Shown here: positions 8,905 through 17,300 of the stretch, piece after piece
How the letters are laid out: each line of letters begins with the position of its first letter
Position numbering within the stretch: the first letter of the stretch is position 1
NCBI GenBank assembly: GCA_947630665.1
Contig: CANRID010000004.1
Location: forward strand, 1-64,000
Direction of reading: 5' to 3'
DNA: 64,000 bases
DNA from: an uncultured Bacteroidales bacterium
Lineage (GTDB): Bacteria > Bacteroidota > Bacteroidia > Bacteroidales > UBA932
Program-made: the position numbers and the translations under genes
Notes under the pieces: generated by a model
Told to the model about the DNA's origin: nothing
Database searches by the model: none
What the model saw: only the letters and a program-made list of their open reading frames with translations

Positions 8905-9282
8905 TTATTTGCAGAATTCCTGATAGGCGGCTGCGTCCAGCAAATCGTCCAGCTGGGACGGATCGCTGATTTCCGCCTTAATCATCCATCCTTTTCCGTA
9001 AGGATCCGAATTAACGGTTTCCGGAGCGCTTTCCAGTTCGGTATTTACTTCTATTACTTTACCGGATACGGGCATCAGGGCATCGGCTACGGTCTTGACG
9101 GCTTCGATGGCTCCGAAAACTTCGCCTTGTTCCAGCTCTTCGCCTTCCGTCTGGATATCGACGAAAACGATATCGCCCAGCTCGCTTTGGGCAAAATCGG
9201 TAATACCTATGGTGGCGACATTGCCTTCCATTTTAACCCATTCGTGATCTTTGGAATACTTTAAGTTGCTCGGAATATTCAT
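8905..9282 (-). CDS. gcvH: Glycine cleavage system H protein
   Basis: The 125-residue lipoyl carrier protein shuttles the methylamine intermediate between the P, T and L proteins. [14 protein letters not shown] opens the domain. The lipoylated Lys63 sits in [18 protein letters not shown] (58-75), in the expected hairpin, and the C-terminal segment [15 protein letters not shown] is conserved. gcvP, gcvT and lpd are not in this window, so the system is dispersed. The gene has its own promoter between itself and ruvA. Confidence 0.96.
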   Translation of the reverse strand: MNIPSNLKYSKDHEWVKMEGNVATIGITDFAQSELGDIVFVDIQTEGEELEQGEVFGAIEAVKTVADALMPVSGKVIEVNTELESAPETVNSDPYGKGWMIKAEISDPSQLDDLLDAAAYQEFCK

Positions 9283-9343
9283 AGTTGTTTGTTATTTTAA
9301 TAATTGGTTATAAATTGAATTCAACAAAATCGAATTGATTCTA

Positions 9344-9351
9344 CAAATGTA
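9344..9351 (-). promoter_or_regulatory. Promoter -7 element for gcvH
   Basis: The minus strand reads TACATTTG, a TAnnTTTG match 62 bases before the gcvH ATG, in the short gap after ruvA. It indicates that gcvH is transcribed independently of ruvA. Confidence 0.6.
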
Positions 9352-9366
9352 TCAATTATTTTTAAT

Positions 9367-9954
9367 TTAAAGCCGCTTCAAACTGAATTTTATCAACTCT
9401 TCCAGCGAATAATTCGGATTTTCTTTCAGAACGGCATCCAATACCTTTTCCACAGCGGATTTGTTGAATCCCAATAGAACCAGCGCCGATAAAGCCTCCT
9501 GTTTGTTTCCCGATGGGGCTCCCTGCAAAAGAGTTTCCATATTCGCACCGCTGCCCTTGAGGATCTTGTCTTTTAATTCGATCATCACCCGTTGGGCCGT
9601 TTTCAGTCCGATTCCTTTGATACTCTTGATTTTATTTACATCTCCGCCGATGATTGCGTTACGGATTTCATCCGAGCTCATGGACGAGAGCATCATGCGT
9701 GCCGTATTGGGGCCGATTCCCGATACGTTTATCAGTTGTGTGAAAATGGTGCGCTCGTCTTTTTCATAAAAACCGTACCAAAGCTGGGCGTCTTCCCTCA
9801 CATGATGATAAATAAATAACCTGACTTCGCTCAGATGCTGGAGTTGGGTGTAAGTCTGCAAAGAAATTTCGAGGCGGTAGCCTATTCCGTTGTTTTCCAC
9901 TACGGCTTCGGTGGGATTCAACTCGGCCAGCTTTCCTGTGATATAATCGTACAT
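9367..9954 (-). CDS. ruvA: Holliday junction branch migration protein RuvA
   Basis: The 195-residue protein has the normal three-domain form: an N-terminal OB fold (MYDYITGKLAELNPTEAVVE...), a central helix-hairpin-helix region (INVSGIGPNTARMMLS and IKGIGLKTAQRVMIELKDK), and a C-terminal three-helix domain (ALSALVLLGFNKSAVEKVL) that contacts RuvB. RuvA tetramers bind four-way junctions and load RuvB. No ruvB or ruvC is adjacent. The promoter region is shared with sufS, facing the other way. Confidence 0.96.
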   Translation of the reverse strand: MYDYITGKLAELNPTEAVVENNGIGYRLEISLQTYTQLQHLSEVRLFIYHHVREDAQLWYGFYEKDERTIFTQLINVSGIGPNTARMMLSSMSSDEIRNAIIGGDVNKIKSIKGIGLKTAQRVMIELKDKILKGSGANMETLLQGAPSGNKQEALSALVLLGFNKSAVEKVLDAVLKENPNYSLEELIKFSLKRL

Positions 9955-10006
9955 AGATCCGGATTTATAATTTTCTGCGATATGAAGCTTTTTACAACAT
10001 TCGCAG

Positions 10007-10014
10007 CAAATTTA
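10007..10014 (-). promoter_or_regulatory. Promoter -7 element for ruvA
   Basis: The minus strand reads TAAATTTG, a TAnnTTTG match 53 bases before the ruvA ATG. It opposes the sufS element 33 bases to the right. Confidence 0.55.
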
Positions 10015-10047
10015 TGTTTTTTATGCGTCAATCGAAAACATTGTTCT

Positions 10048-10055
10048 TATTTTTG
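10048..10055 (+). promoter_or_regulatory. Promoter -7 element for sufS
   Basis: TATTTTTG matches TAnnTTTG and ends only four bases before the ATG at 10060. If correct, the sufS transcript would be almost leaderless. No -33 match was found. Confidence 0.5.
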
Positions 10056-10059
10056 CATT

Positions 10060-11289
10060 ATGAATGCGATAGAAAATATCAGGAAGCTGTTTCCCGCATT
10101 AGAACAGGAAATGAACGGGAAAAAGTTGGTATATCTGGATAACGCGGCCACTTCCCAGAAGCCGCTTCCGGTAATCGGGCTTATCGAAAGGATGAACTCC
10201 GGCATCAATGCCAATGTTCATCGGGCCATGTACAGATTGAGCGATGAAACCACCGCCCTGTACGAAGGCGCCCGGGAGGAAGTACGTAAATTCATCAATG
10301 CGCCGGAGAGGGAAAATGTGATCTTCACCTCGGGGACCACAGCCTCCATAAACCTTGTAGCAACCTGCTTTTGCGAAAGATATGTAAATGAGGGGGATGT
10401 GATCGTAATAACGGCGGATTCGCATCATTCCAACATCGTTCCCTGGCAGCTGGCCTGCGGGAGAAAAGGGGCGCACGTGCGGATATTGCCTCTGAAAGAC
10501 AACGGGGAATGGGACATGGACCAGTTGCAGGATATGATCGACCGCCGCGTAAGGCTTGTCGCCGCCACTCAAATATCCAATGTCCTGGGGTTGATAAATC
10601 CTTTGGACGAACTTATCCTGACGGCGCACCGCCACGATATACCCGTATTGGTGGACGGGGCGCAGGGTGTGGTGCATATGCCGGTGGACGTACAGGAAAT
10701 GGATTGCGATTTTTATGCCTTCTCCGGTCATAAGATATACGGCGCAACCGGTACGGGGATTTTGTACGGCAAAAAGAAATGGTTGGAGGAAATGCCGCCC
10801 TATATGGGAGGCGGCGATATGGTGGGGACCGTTACTTTCGAGCGTACCACCTATGCGCCTCTTCCTTTAAAATACGAGGCGGGTACGCCTGATTTCATAG
10901 GAGCTTCTTCCTTTAAACCTGCATTGGAATTTGTCGGGAATATTAGGGAAGGGGAGACGGGAAAGGAAGTCGCACGGTCCGAGAAGGAAATAACGGAATA
11001 TATGCGCCGCGCCCTGCGGGAAATAGACGGCTGTATCCTTTACGGAGACGCCGAAAATAAAATCCCTCTGTTTTCTTTCAATGTGGAGGGCTGCCATGCC
11101 GGAGATATCGCGCAATTGCTGGATAAAATGGGAATCGCGGTGCGCAGCGGGATGATGTGCGCGGAGCCTGTAATGACCCGGTTCGGGACTACGAGCATGG
11201 TGCGGGCCTCTTTTGCCCCCTATAATACGCTCCAAGAGGCGCAATATTTGATAGATTGCCTGAAAAAAGCCGTGAAGATGCTCCGGTAA
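10060..11289 (+). CDS. sufS: Cysteine desulfurase SufS (group II)
   Basis: This PLP enzyme takes sulfur from cysteine for Fe-S cluster assembly. The ATG at 10060 starts the conserved protein; the frame is open for 75 more codons upstream, but that part is antisense to ruvA and has no family similarity. In the 409-residue product, LVYLDNAATSQKP opens the fold, the PLP Lys225 lies in SGHKIYGATG, and the persulfide-carrying Cys367 lies in RSGMMCAEPVM. The short loop around that Cys is typical of SufS rather than IscS. The sulfur acceptor gene sufE follows after 27 bases. Confidence 0.95.
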   Translation: MNAIENIRKLFPALEQEMNGKKLVYLDNAATSQKPLPVIGLIERMNSGINANVHRAMYRLSDETTALYEGAREEVRKFINAPERENVIFTSGTTASINLVATCFCERYVNEGDVIVITADSHHSNIVPWQLACGRKGAHVRILPLKDNGEWDMDQLQDMIDRRVRLVAATQISNVLGLINPLDELILTAHRHDIPVLVDGAQGVVHMPVDVQEMDCDFYAFSGHKIYGATGTGILYGKKKWLEEMPPYMGGGDMVGTVTFERTTYAPLPLKYEAGTPDFIGASSFKPALEFVGNIREGETGKEVARSEKEITEYMRRALREIDGCILYGDAENKIPLFSFNVEGCHAGDIAQLLDKMGIAVRSGMMCAEPVMTRFGTTSMVRASFAPYNTLQEAQYLIDCLKKAVKMLR

Positions 11290-11316
11290 AGATAATTTAG
11301 AAAACCATTATAAACG

Positions 11317-11757
11317 ATGAACGAAATACAGGAAAGGGAAAACCGTATCGTAGAAGAATTTTCCCTGTTTACGGACTGGTTGGACAAATACGAATATATT
11401 ATCGACCTCGGAAAATCGGTACCCCCGTTGGATGAAAAGGGTAAAAGCGATGAAAACCTGATAAAGGGATGTCAATCGAGGGTATGGCTGGAGTGCGGGG
11501 AAAAAGATGGCAGACTGTATTTTAAGGCGGACAGCGATGCGATTATTACCAAAGGCATCATTTCTCTGCTGATCCGGGTATTCGACGGTCAGGAGCCGCA
11601 GGATATTCTGAATGCAGACCTGACTTTTCTGGAGAAGATCGGACTTAAGGAGAATCTGTCGCCGACCCGTGCCAACGGACTGGTTTCCATGATCAAACAA
11701 ATAAAAATGTATGCGCTGGCGCATGCGGCCGGCGGAACCGGTAAAAAAGAGAATTAA
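11317..11757 (+). CDS. sufE: SufE family sulfur acceptor
   Basis: The 146-residue protein accepts persulfide from SufS, raises its activity and passes sulfur to the SufBCD scaffold. Cys52 in IKGCQSRVWLE is the conserved acceptor, in the usual loop. LGKSVPPLDEKGKSDENLI and the C-terminal LSPTRANGLVSMIKQI helix are typical. The last residues AGGTGKKEN are a short hydrophilic tail. It sits between sufS and the sufT-like gene. Confidence 0.95.
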   Translation: MNEIQERENRIVEEFSLFTDWLDKYEYIIDLGKSVPPLDEKGKSDENLIKGCQSRVWLECGEKDGRLYFKADSDAIITKGIISLLIRVFDGQEPQDILNADLTFLEKIGLKENLSPTRANGLVSMIKQIKMYALAHAAGGTGKKEN

Positions 11758-11768
11758 AAGGAGGGAGT

Positions 11769-12071
11769 ATGAATATAGAGAGAGATGTAGTGAGGGCCTT
11801 GCGCCAGGTGTATGATCCGGAAATTCCGGTAAATATATATGACCTGGGTTTGGTTTATGAAATCCGGGTAGATGAGGAGCATAAAGTGAATGTCAAAATG
11901 ACCCTGACGGCCCCCAATTGTCCCATGGCCGATCAGTTGGTAGAAGAGGTTCACGAGGCGGTTAAAAATGTACCGGGCGTGACGGATGCCGCCATAGAGC
12001 TGGTATTCGAGCCGGTCTGGGACAAAAGCCGCATGAGTGAGGAGGCGATGCTGGAGTTGGGATTATTGTAA
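11769..12071 (+). CDS. SufT-like MIP18/DUF59 Fe-S assembly protein
   Basis: The 100-residue protein is almost entirely a MIP18/DUF59 domain: the VYDPEIPVNIYDLGLVYEI segment (about 14-32) and TLTAPNCPMAD with the conserved Cys51 (46-55) are the family hallmarks. Relatives (SufT, PaaD, eukaryotic CIA2) take part in Fe-S protein maturation, and the sufS-sufE context supports this. A clear AGGAGGG run lies just before the ATG, one of the few strong ribosome sites in the window. The exact step it performs is inferred. Confidence 0.88.
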   Translation: MNIERDVVRALRQVYDPEIPVNIYDLGLVYEIRVDEEHKVNVKMTLTAPNCPMADQLVEEVHEAVKNVPGVTDAAIELVFEPVWDKSRMSEEAMLELGLL

Positions 12072-12106
12072 AGAATGTGCGAATCGGAATCAGTTGACGG
12101 AAATAC

Positions 12107-12631
12107 ATGATGCATACGGCATATCTGCTGCTGGGCAGCAACATGGGGGACCGGAAGGCTATGCTTGAGCGGGCATGCGCCCTGATAGAGGAACGGACGG
12201 TGTGCGAAGGGGAATTCTTGCGGAAATCCTCCGTATATGAAACGCAGCCCTGGGGATTCGAAAGCGGGGATCTGTTTTTGAATCAGGCGGTAATGTGCCG
12301 GACCCGGCTGGAGCCGCGGCAACTTTTGGAAACTTGTCTGGAGATAGAAAAAGAGTTGGGACGGGTAAGAGACGGTTCCGGTTTTAATCCCGACGGGAGG
12401 CGGATATATTCTTCCCGGGTGATAGACATAGATATATTGTTATATGATGCCCTCATACTGGATCTCCCGACAGAAAACGGGCATCCGGCCTTGCAGCTTC
12501 CCCATCCGCTTTTGGCGGAGAGACTGTTCGCGTTAGAGCCGCTGGCGGAACTGGCTCCCGGGTATGTACATCCGGTATTGGGCAAATCCGTCGGGACGCT
12601 GCGGGATGAATTAAAAAAGGAAAAAGCCTGA
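12107..12631 (+). CDS. folK: 2-amino-4-hydroxy-6-hydroxymethyldihydropteridine diphosphokinase
   Basis: This enzyme transfers diphosphate from ATP to the pterin in folate synthesis. AYLLLGSNMGDRKAMLERA opens the fold, SSVYETQPWGFESGDLFLNQAV follows, and SRVIDIDILLYDALIL plus LQLPHPLLAERLFALEPLAELAP are the HPPK signature and C-terminal part. At 174 residues it is a stand-alone HPPK with no FolP fusion. Two in-frame ATGs (12107, 12110) are adjacent; either may start. It lies at the end of the sufS cluster by position only; there is no functional link I can show. Confidence 0.94.
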   Translation: MMHTAYLLLGSNMGDRKAMLERACALIEERTVCEGEFLRKSSVYETQPWGFESGDLFLNQAVMCRTRLEPRQLLETCLEIEKELGRVRDGSGFNPDGRRIYSSRVIDIDILLYDALILDLPTENGHPALQLPHPLLAERLFALEPLAELAPGYVHPVLGKSVGTLRDELKKEKA

Positions 12632-12679
12632 ACGCTCAAGAAAATTGTTTATTTTAGCAGTTCAAAAACGATATGGATT

Positions 12680-14221
12680 ATGACACAAGAAGACCTGTTT
12701 AAGAATCTGATCGCCCATACGAAAGAGTACGGGTTTATTTTCCCTTCCAGCGAGATTTACGATGGATTGGGCGCCGTTTATGATTACGGACAACTGGGAT
12801 CGGAACTTAAAAATAATATTAAAAGATATTGGTGGGAGGCGATGGTGCGTCTGAACGAGAATATCGTGGGAATCGATTCCGCCATATTCATGCACCCGAA
12901 GATCTGGGAAGCCTCCGGACATGTGGGGGCATTCAACGATCCGCTGATAGACAATAAGGATTCGAAAAAAAGATACCGTGCCGATGTGCTTTTGGAGGAT
13001 TATATCGCCAAATTGGAGGAAAAAATCCACAAGGAGGTGGAAAAAGGGAAGAAAAAATTCGGGGACGGATTCAACCGGGAACAGTTTCTGGCCACCAATC
13101 CCAATGTGTTGAGGAATGCCGCCAAGATACAGTCGGTGAAGGAACGGATGACCGCAGCCTTGAAGGCCAACGATCTGGCGGCCCTGAAACAGTTGATTCT
13201 CGACTGCGAGATTACCTGCCCGGTTTCCGGAAGCCGCAACTGGACCGACGTGCGGCAGTTCAACCTGATGTTCAGCACCCAACTGGGAAATATATCGGAT
13301 GAGAGCGGTATTATTTATCTGCGGCCCGAGACGGCCCAGGGAATATTCGTGAATTTTCTCAATGTCCAGAAAACGGGCCGGATGAAAATTCCTTTCGGGA
13401 TCGCGCAGATAGGGAAGGCTTTCAGAAATGAGATCGTGGCCCGCCAGTTTATTTTCCGGATGAGGGAATTCGAGCAGATGGAAATGCAGTTCTTCGTACG
13501 TCCCGGGGAGGAACTGGACTGGTTTAAAAAATGGAAAGAGATCCGCTTGAAATGGCATGAGGCCCTGGGGCTGGGGAAAGAGAAGTACCGGTATCACGAC
13601 CATGAAAAGCTGGCCCATTATGCGAATGCCGCCACCGATATCGAATTCGAATTCCCGTTCGGCTTCAAAGAACTGGAAGGGATTCATTCCCGTACGGACT
13701 TCGACCTGAAGAGGCATCAGGAATATTCCGGCCGGAAAATCCAGTATTTCGATCCGGAAACAAACGAAAGCTATATCCCGTATGTAATTGAAACCTCCAT
13801 CGGACTCGACCGGACCGTGCTGGCCGTACTGTCGGGAGCCTATCGGGAAGAAAAATTGGATAACGGCGAGGAAAGGACGGTGTTGAAAATCCATCCGGCC
13901 CTGGCTCCGGTCAAGTTGGCCGTGTTGCCGTTAGTGAAAAAGGACGGGCTGCCTCAGATGGCGCGCGAGATTCTGGAGACGCTGAAATATGATTTCAACT
14001 GCCAGTATGACGAGAAAGACAGTATCGGGAAACGTTACCGCCGTCAGGACGCTATCGGGACCCCTTTGTGCATTACCATAGACCATCAGAGTCTGGAGGA
14101 CGGTTGCGTAACGTTGCGGGACCGGGACAGCATGCTTCAGGAACGCGTGCCTGTCGGCGAGCTGCCGCAGATGGTGGAAAGCCGGGTAAGTATGAAAAAT
14201 TTGCTGAAACAGGTTAAATAA
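12680..14221 (+). CDS. glyS: Glycine--tRNA ligase (dimeric, single-chain class II type)
   Basis: The 513-residue enzyme belongs to the alpha2 type found in archaea, eukaryotes and some bacteria, not the GlyQ/GlyS tetramer. Motif 2 appears as IGKAFRNEIVARQFIFRMREFEQME, motif 3 as IETSIGLDRTVLAVL, and the C-terminal anticodon domain begins at APVKLAVLPLVKKDG. About residues 85-170 form a charged insertion with many lysines (EKIHKEVEKGKKKFGDGF), usual for this type. No T-box-like leader is visible. The DHOD-like gene follows after 29 bases. Confidence 0.96.
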   Translation: MTQEDLFKNLIAHTKEYGFIFPSSEIYDGLGAVYDYGQLGSELKNNIKRYWWEAMVRLNENIVGIDSAIFMHPKIWEASGHVGAFNDPLIDNKDSKKRYRADVLLEDYIAKLEEKIHKEVEKGKKKFGDGFNREQFLATNPNVLRNAAKIQSVKERMTAALKANDLAALKQLILDCEITCPVSGSRNWTDVRQFNLMFSTQLGNISDESGIIYLRPETAQGIFVNFLNVQKTGRMKIPFGIAQIGKAFRNEIVARQFIFRMREFEQMEMQFFVRPGEELDWFKKWKEIRLKWHEALGLGKEKYRYHDHEKLAHYANAATDIEFEFPFGFKELEGIHSRTDFDLKRHQEYSGRKIQYFDPETNESYIPYVIETSIGLDRTVLAVLSGAYREEKLDNGEERTVLKIHPALAPVKLAVLPLVKKDGLPQMAREILETLKYDFNCQYDEKDSIGKRYRRQDAIGTPLCITIDHQSLEDGCVTLRDRDSMLQERVPVGELPQMVESRVSMKNLLKQVK

Positions 14222-14250
14222 AAGACGAATTATCAATTAATCATACAATT

Positions 14251-15231
14251 ATGCCGAACTTATCTGTAAGTTATATGGGACTTCCGTTAAAGTCCCCGTT
14301 TTTGGCCTCCAGCAGCGGATTTACGGCCAAAATGGAAAATCTGGCCGCACTGGAAAATGCGGGTGCGGGTGCAATCGTGCTGAAATCTCTTTTCGAGGAA
14401 CAAATCAACGACCAGGCCCGGTTTTTAAGCGATCAAAGCGCCGAATATCCCGAGAATGCGGATTTCCTTCATTATTATCTGACGCAACATTCCGTTTCCA
14501 ATTATCTGGAATTGATAAGAGAAGCTAAAAAAACGGTATCGGTGCCGGTTATAGCCAGCGTTAATTGCTTCAGTACCGGGAGTTGGCTCTCTTTTGCCGG
14601 AGATATGGAGAAGGCCGGGGCGGATGCATTGGAAATCAATATTTATTCTTTGCCTTTGACGTTGGAGAAGAACAGCGACAGCATAGAGAACGATTATTTC
14701 AAGGTCATTACCTCTCTTGCCAAATCTCTTCGTATCCCGATAGCGGTAAAGATCGGACATAATTTCACGAATCTGCCGCAGTTCGTCAGTACGCTGAAAA
14801 GTTGCGGGGCCCGGGGCGCCGTGCTGTTCAACCGGTTTTACCAGCCGGATATCGATCTGAAAGATATGTCGATCGTGGCCGCCGACCCTTTTTCTCATAA
14901 AGGGGAATATCTGAATGAATTGCGGTGGATCGCCCTTGTTTCCTCTATGGTAAGGGGGCTGGATCTGTCCGCATCCACGGGAGTCCACGCTCCGGAAGAT
15001 GCCATAAAGCTGATTTTGGCGGGTGCCAGGACCGTACAGTTATGCAGCATCCTTTATACGGAAGGAGCGGGCGTTGTAAAGAGCTTTACGGACGGACTGG
15101 AAAACTTCATGACGGAAAAGGGGATGAAGAATGTCGGGGATCTGTGCGGATTGCTCAATTATTCCAATATCGCCCATCCCGATAAATTCGAACGGGTGCA
15201 GTTCATGAAAACATTCGGAGGAAAATCGTAA
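14251..15231 (+). CDS. Dihydroorotate dehydrogenase-like flavoprotein
   Basis: The 326-residue TIM barrel resembles class 1 dihydroorotate dehydrogenases: LKSPFLASSSGFTAKMENL, ALEINIYSLPLT, RIPIAVKIGHNFTNLP and the phosphate-binding end LILAGARTVQLCSILYTEG. The usual active-site Cys loop is not clear; the segment VIASVNCFSTGSW aligns near it. Proteins of this kind in Bacteroidota are annotated as DHOD-like rather than PyrD. No pyrimidine genes are nearby, and it seems co-transcribed with glyS. FMN binding is likely; the substrate is unknown. Confidence 0.78.
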   Translation: MPNLSVSYMGLPLKSPFLASSSGFTAKMENLAALENAGAGAIVLKSLFEEQINDQARFLSDQSAEYPENADFLHYYLTQHSVSNYLELIREAKKTVSVPVIASVNCFSTGSWLSFAGDMEKAGADALEINIYSLPLTLEKNSDSIENDYFKVITSLAKSLRIPIAVKIGHNFTNLPQFVSTLKSCGARGAVLFNRFYQPDIDLKDMSIVAADPFSHKGEYLNELRWIALVSSMVRGLDLSASTGVHAPEDAIKLILAGARTVQLCSILYTEGAGVVKSFTDGLENFMTEKGMKNVGDLCGLLNYSNIAHPDKFERVQFMKTFGGKS

Positions 15232-15333
15232 ACAGACCGTCGATGCTTCCGGCGGACGTATCGTCATCGGACGTGCCGGAACACAGGCTCAAAACGCCTC
15301 CGGCATGGATACCGAATCTTACGGAAAAGATAC

Positions 15334-15369
15334 AAAAAAAGCCCGCAGAACATCTCTGCAGGCTTTTTT
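15334..15369 (-). terminator. Terminator of tRNA-Pro
   Basis: GCC-C-GCAGA and TCTGC-A-GGC pair around ACATC, flanked by A7 on the left and T6 on the right, so it works in both directions. It begins one base after the tRNA 3' end and may also stop transcription from the DHOD-like gene. Confidence 0.85.
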
Positions 15370-15370
15370 G

Positions 15371-15444
15371 TCGGGGTACTCCGACTCGAACGGAGGACCC
15401 TCTGCTCCCAAAGCAGATGCGCTAGCCAACTGCGCCACACCCCG
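15371..15444 (-). tRNA. tRNA-Pro (anticodon TGG)
   Basis: The minus-strand product of 74 bases starts CGGGGTG and ends TACCCCG plus discriminator A. The D arm is GCGC...GCGC, the anticodon arm is TCTGC-TTTGGGA-GCAGA with anticodon TGG, and the T arm is CTCCG-TTCGAGT-CGGAG. The 3' CCA is not encoded. It has its own promoter and terminator. Confidence 0.96.
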
Positions 15445-15487
15445 AAGTGTTTAAGAGAACGGCCTTGAAATCTTTTCAAGGCGGATG

Positions 15488-15518
15488 CAAAGGTATGATT
15501 ATTTTTTTACTTGGCAAA
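15488..15518 (-). promoter_or_regulatory. Promoter of tRNA-Pro
   Basis: On the minus strand TTTG (15515-15518) is followed by a 19-base spacer and TACCTTTG (15488-15495), a full match to the Bacteroidota consensus. It lies 44 bases before the tRNA. Confidence 0.8.
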
Positions 15519-15600
15519 TTTTTTTTCACGCTTTCATCCCGATAGGTGTTGGAATGAGCGCAGATCCGGATTGAAACAAGGGAGGCGGTTTGAAGAAAGA

Positions 15601-15634
15601 AAAGGGCTGAATAACGATTGTTACACAGCCCTTT
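15601..15634 (-). terminator. Terminator of tRNA-Ser
   Basis: A perfect 9-bp stem (AAAGGGCTG / CAGCCCTTT) encloses a 16-base loop. On the minus strand it is followed by ttttctttctt, and it begins 10 bases past the tRNA end. Confidence 0.85.
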
Positions 15635-15643
15635 ATCATTTTG

Positions 15644-15731
15644 CGGTGAAAGGGGGATTCGAACCCCCGGAACCCTTTACGAGTTCGGCAGTTTAGCAAA
15701 CTGCTGGTTTAAGCCACTCACCCATCTCACC
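15644..15731 (-). tRNA. tRNA-Ser (anticodon GCT)
   Basis: This 88-base class II tRNA has acceptor strands GGTGAGA / TTTCACC and discriminator G. The anticodon arm is GCAGT-TTGCTAA-ACTGC with anticodon GCT. A long variable arm precedes the T arm GGGGG-TTCGAAT-CCCCC. The 3' CCA is not encoded. Confidence 0.95.
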
Positions 15732-15774
15732 GGGTCATTCCCTCAGGCTATACTGACAAGCCTTTTCGGGAATG

Positions 15775-15805
15775 CAAATATAGATTAATTCTTTTTACCT
15801 TCAAA
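15775..15805 (-). promoter_or_regulatory. Promoter of tRNA-Ser
   Basis: On the minus strand TTTG (15802-15805), a 19-base spacer and TATATTTG (15775-15782) form a consensus Bacteroidota promoter 43 bases before the tRNA. Its -33 end lies just beyond the floA stop codon. Confidence 0.8.
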
Positions 15806-15812
15806 ATTATTT

Positions 15813-16769
15813 TTATTTGGCGATACTCTCGCGCATTTCCGTATCGGCCTGGATGTTTTTAATTTTATAGTAATCCATGATGCCCAGATTGCCTTTCCGG
15901 AAGGCATCGGCTATGGCCAGCGGAATTTCCACTTCGGCCCCGATCACTTTCGCCCGGGCCTCCTGCGCCTTGGCTTTCATTTCCTGTTCGAGCGCTACCG
16001 CCATGGCCCGTTTCTCCTCGGCTCTGGCTTGGGCGATGTTCTTATCGGCATTGGCCTGGTCGATTTGCAGTACGGCCCCGATATTTTTCCCGATGTCTAT
16101 ATCCGCAATATCGATGGACAATATTTCGAATGCCGTACCGGCATCCAATCCTTTTTCCAGCACCACTTTGGAGATGGAATCCGGATTTTCCAATACTAAT
16201 TTATGGTTTTCCGCCGAACCGATGCTCGATACGATTCCCTCCCCTACGCGGGCCAGAACGGTTTCTTCTCCTGCGCCTCCTACCAACTGGCGGATATTGG
16301 CCCTTACGGTCACGCGGGCTTTGGCAATCAGCTGGATGCCGTCTTTCGCTACGGCCGTTACCGGAGGAGTGTTGATAACTTTAGGATTGACGGACATCTG
16401 TACGGCCTGGAACACATCCCGTCCCGCCAGGTCGATGGCCGCCGCCATATTGAAATTCAGATCGATGTTGGCCTTGTCCGCTGAAATGAGGGCGTTTACC
16501 ACGTTAGGTACGTTTCCCTTGGCTAAATAATGCGCTTCCAGCTCGTTGGCGTCTAATTTCAACCCCGCTTTGGTACCGGTGATCATGGCCATGACGATCG
16601 TTCCCGGAGGAACTTTTCTCCAGCGCATCAGAATCAATTGCAAAAGAGAAATCCGTACGCCCGAAATCAAAGCCTGGAACCACAGGGTGATGGGGAAAAA
16701 CCATAAGAAGATCAGCAATGCGATGATCGCTACTCCTATCCAGATCAGCATAGTCACAGAATTTTCCAT
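15813..16769 (-). CDS. floA: Flotillin-like protein FloA (SPFH/band 7)
   Basis: FloA proteins form membrane assemblies linked to membrane fluidity and protein organisation. In this 318-residue product a hydrophobic N-terminus (about residues 8-40) is a membrane hairpin or anchor. The SPFH core (about 50-220) contains [27 protein letters not shown] and [20 protein letters not shown]-terminal Ala/Glu-rich coiled coil (about 235-280, [29 protein letters not shown]) drives oligomerisation. It lies 27 bases after nfeD, the usual partner, and is last in a leftward three-gene operon. Confidence 0.96.
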   Translation of the reverse strand: MENSVTMLIWIGVAIIALLIFLWFFPITLWFQALISGVRISLLQLILMRWRKVPPGTIVMAMITGTKAGLKLDANELEAHYLAKGNVPNVVNALISADKANIDLNFNMAAAIDLAGRDVFQAVQMSVNPKVINTPPVTAVAKDGIQLIAKARVTVRANIRQLVGGAGEETVLARVGEGIVSSIGSAENHKLVLENPDSISKVVLEKGLDAGTAFEILSIDIADIDIGKNIGAVLQIDQANADKNIAQARAEEKRAMAVALEQEMKAKAQEARAKVIGAEVEIPLAIADAFRKGNLGIMDYYKIKNIQADTEMRESIAK

Positions 16770-16796
16770 ATTTTAAGATTTTATCAGTTTTTATTT

Positions 16797-17270
16797 TTAT
16801 TGATTCTTGAGGGTCCCGACAAAAATCCGGTTCTCGCGGATTTCCGTTACTTCCACTTCGCATCCCGGCCCGATAAGCGTATCCCGGGTAAATACCTCTA
16901 CATTATGATCCCCTATGCGTGCCTGGCCGCCGGGAGCGAGCCGGGTAAGGGTGGTACCCCTCTGTCCGACAGAGATCCCTTTTTGTTGGGGAGCCTTATC
17001 TACTTTCGCGTCGATATTCGTCCGGAGTCCTATTTTTTTCCACGTTTTTGTCCGGAGAATCAATATCGTTCCTGCAACGATCAGTAAAATATTGACAGCC
17101 ACCACTATCAGACCGGCCGTATGGCCGAAGGCCGAGAACGCAAAGCCGCATGAAGCGCACAGAAACAGGATTCCGAAAATACCGGCCAGTCCGAACCCCG
17201 GTATTATCAGAAACTCGGCCGCGATCAGCAACAGTCCGATAATGATTAAGGTAATGATAAGTCCCGCCAT
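16797..17270 (-). CDS. NfeD family protein (short, no protease domain)
   Basis: The 157-residue protein has three or so hydrophobic segments in the first 75 residues (starting GLIITLIIIGLLLIAAEFLI) and a C-terminal soluble OB-fold domain (about 95-155: GQRGTTLTRLAPGGQARIGDHNVEV..., CEVEVTEIRENRIFVG). The ClpP-class protease half of long NfeD proteins is missing, as in NfeD1b types. These are nearly always next to flotillins and probably act with FloA in the membrane. It lies 30 bases after the propeller/SPOR gene. Confidence 0.92.
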   Translation of the reverse strand: MAGLIITLIIIGLLLIAAEFLIIPGFGLAGIFGILFLCASCGFAFSAFGHTAGLIVVAVNILLIVAGTILILRTKTWKKIGLRTNIDAKVDKAPQQKGISVGQRGTTLTRLAPGGQARIGDHNVEVFTRDTLIGPGCEVEVTEIRENRIFVGTLKNQ

Positions 17271-17300
17271 AATGTATGAATTTATGAATCGGCTATAAAT

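Noticed and set aside
12632..12679. T-box leader before glyS (and before tyrS)
   Set aside because: The gaps are too short or lack the T-box TGGNACC sequence; T-boxes are not typical of this phylum.
12662..13894. 410-residue antisense frame over glyS
   Set aside because: Product is rich in F, H, I and P with no domain; a shadow of glyS codon use.
15464..15480. Inverted repeat CCTTGAAA...TTTCAAGG upstream of tRNA-Pro, considered as a terminator
   Set aside because: It lies between the tRNA-Pro 5' end and its promoter, so a terminator role would block the gene; probably a leader structure or chance.
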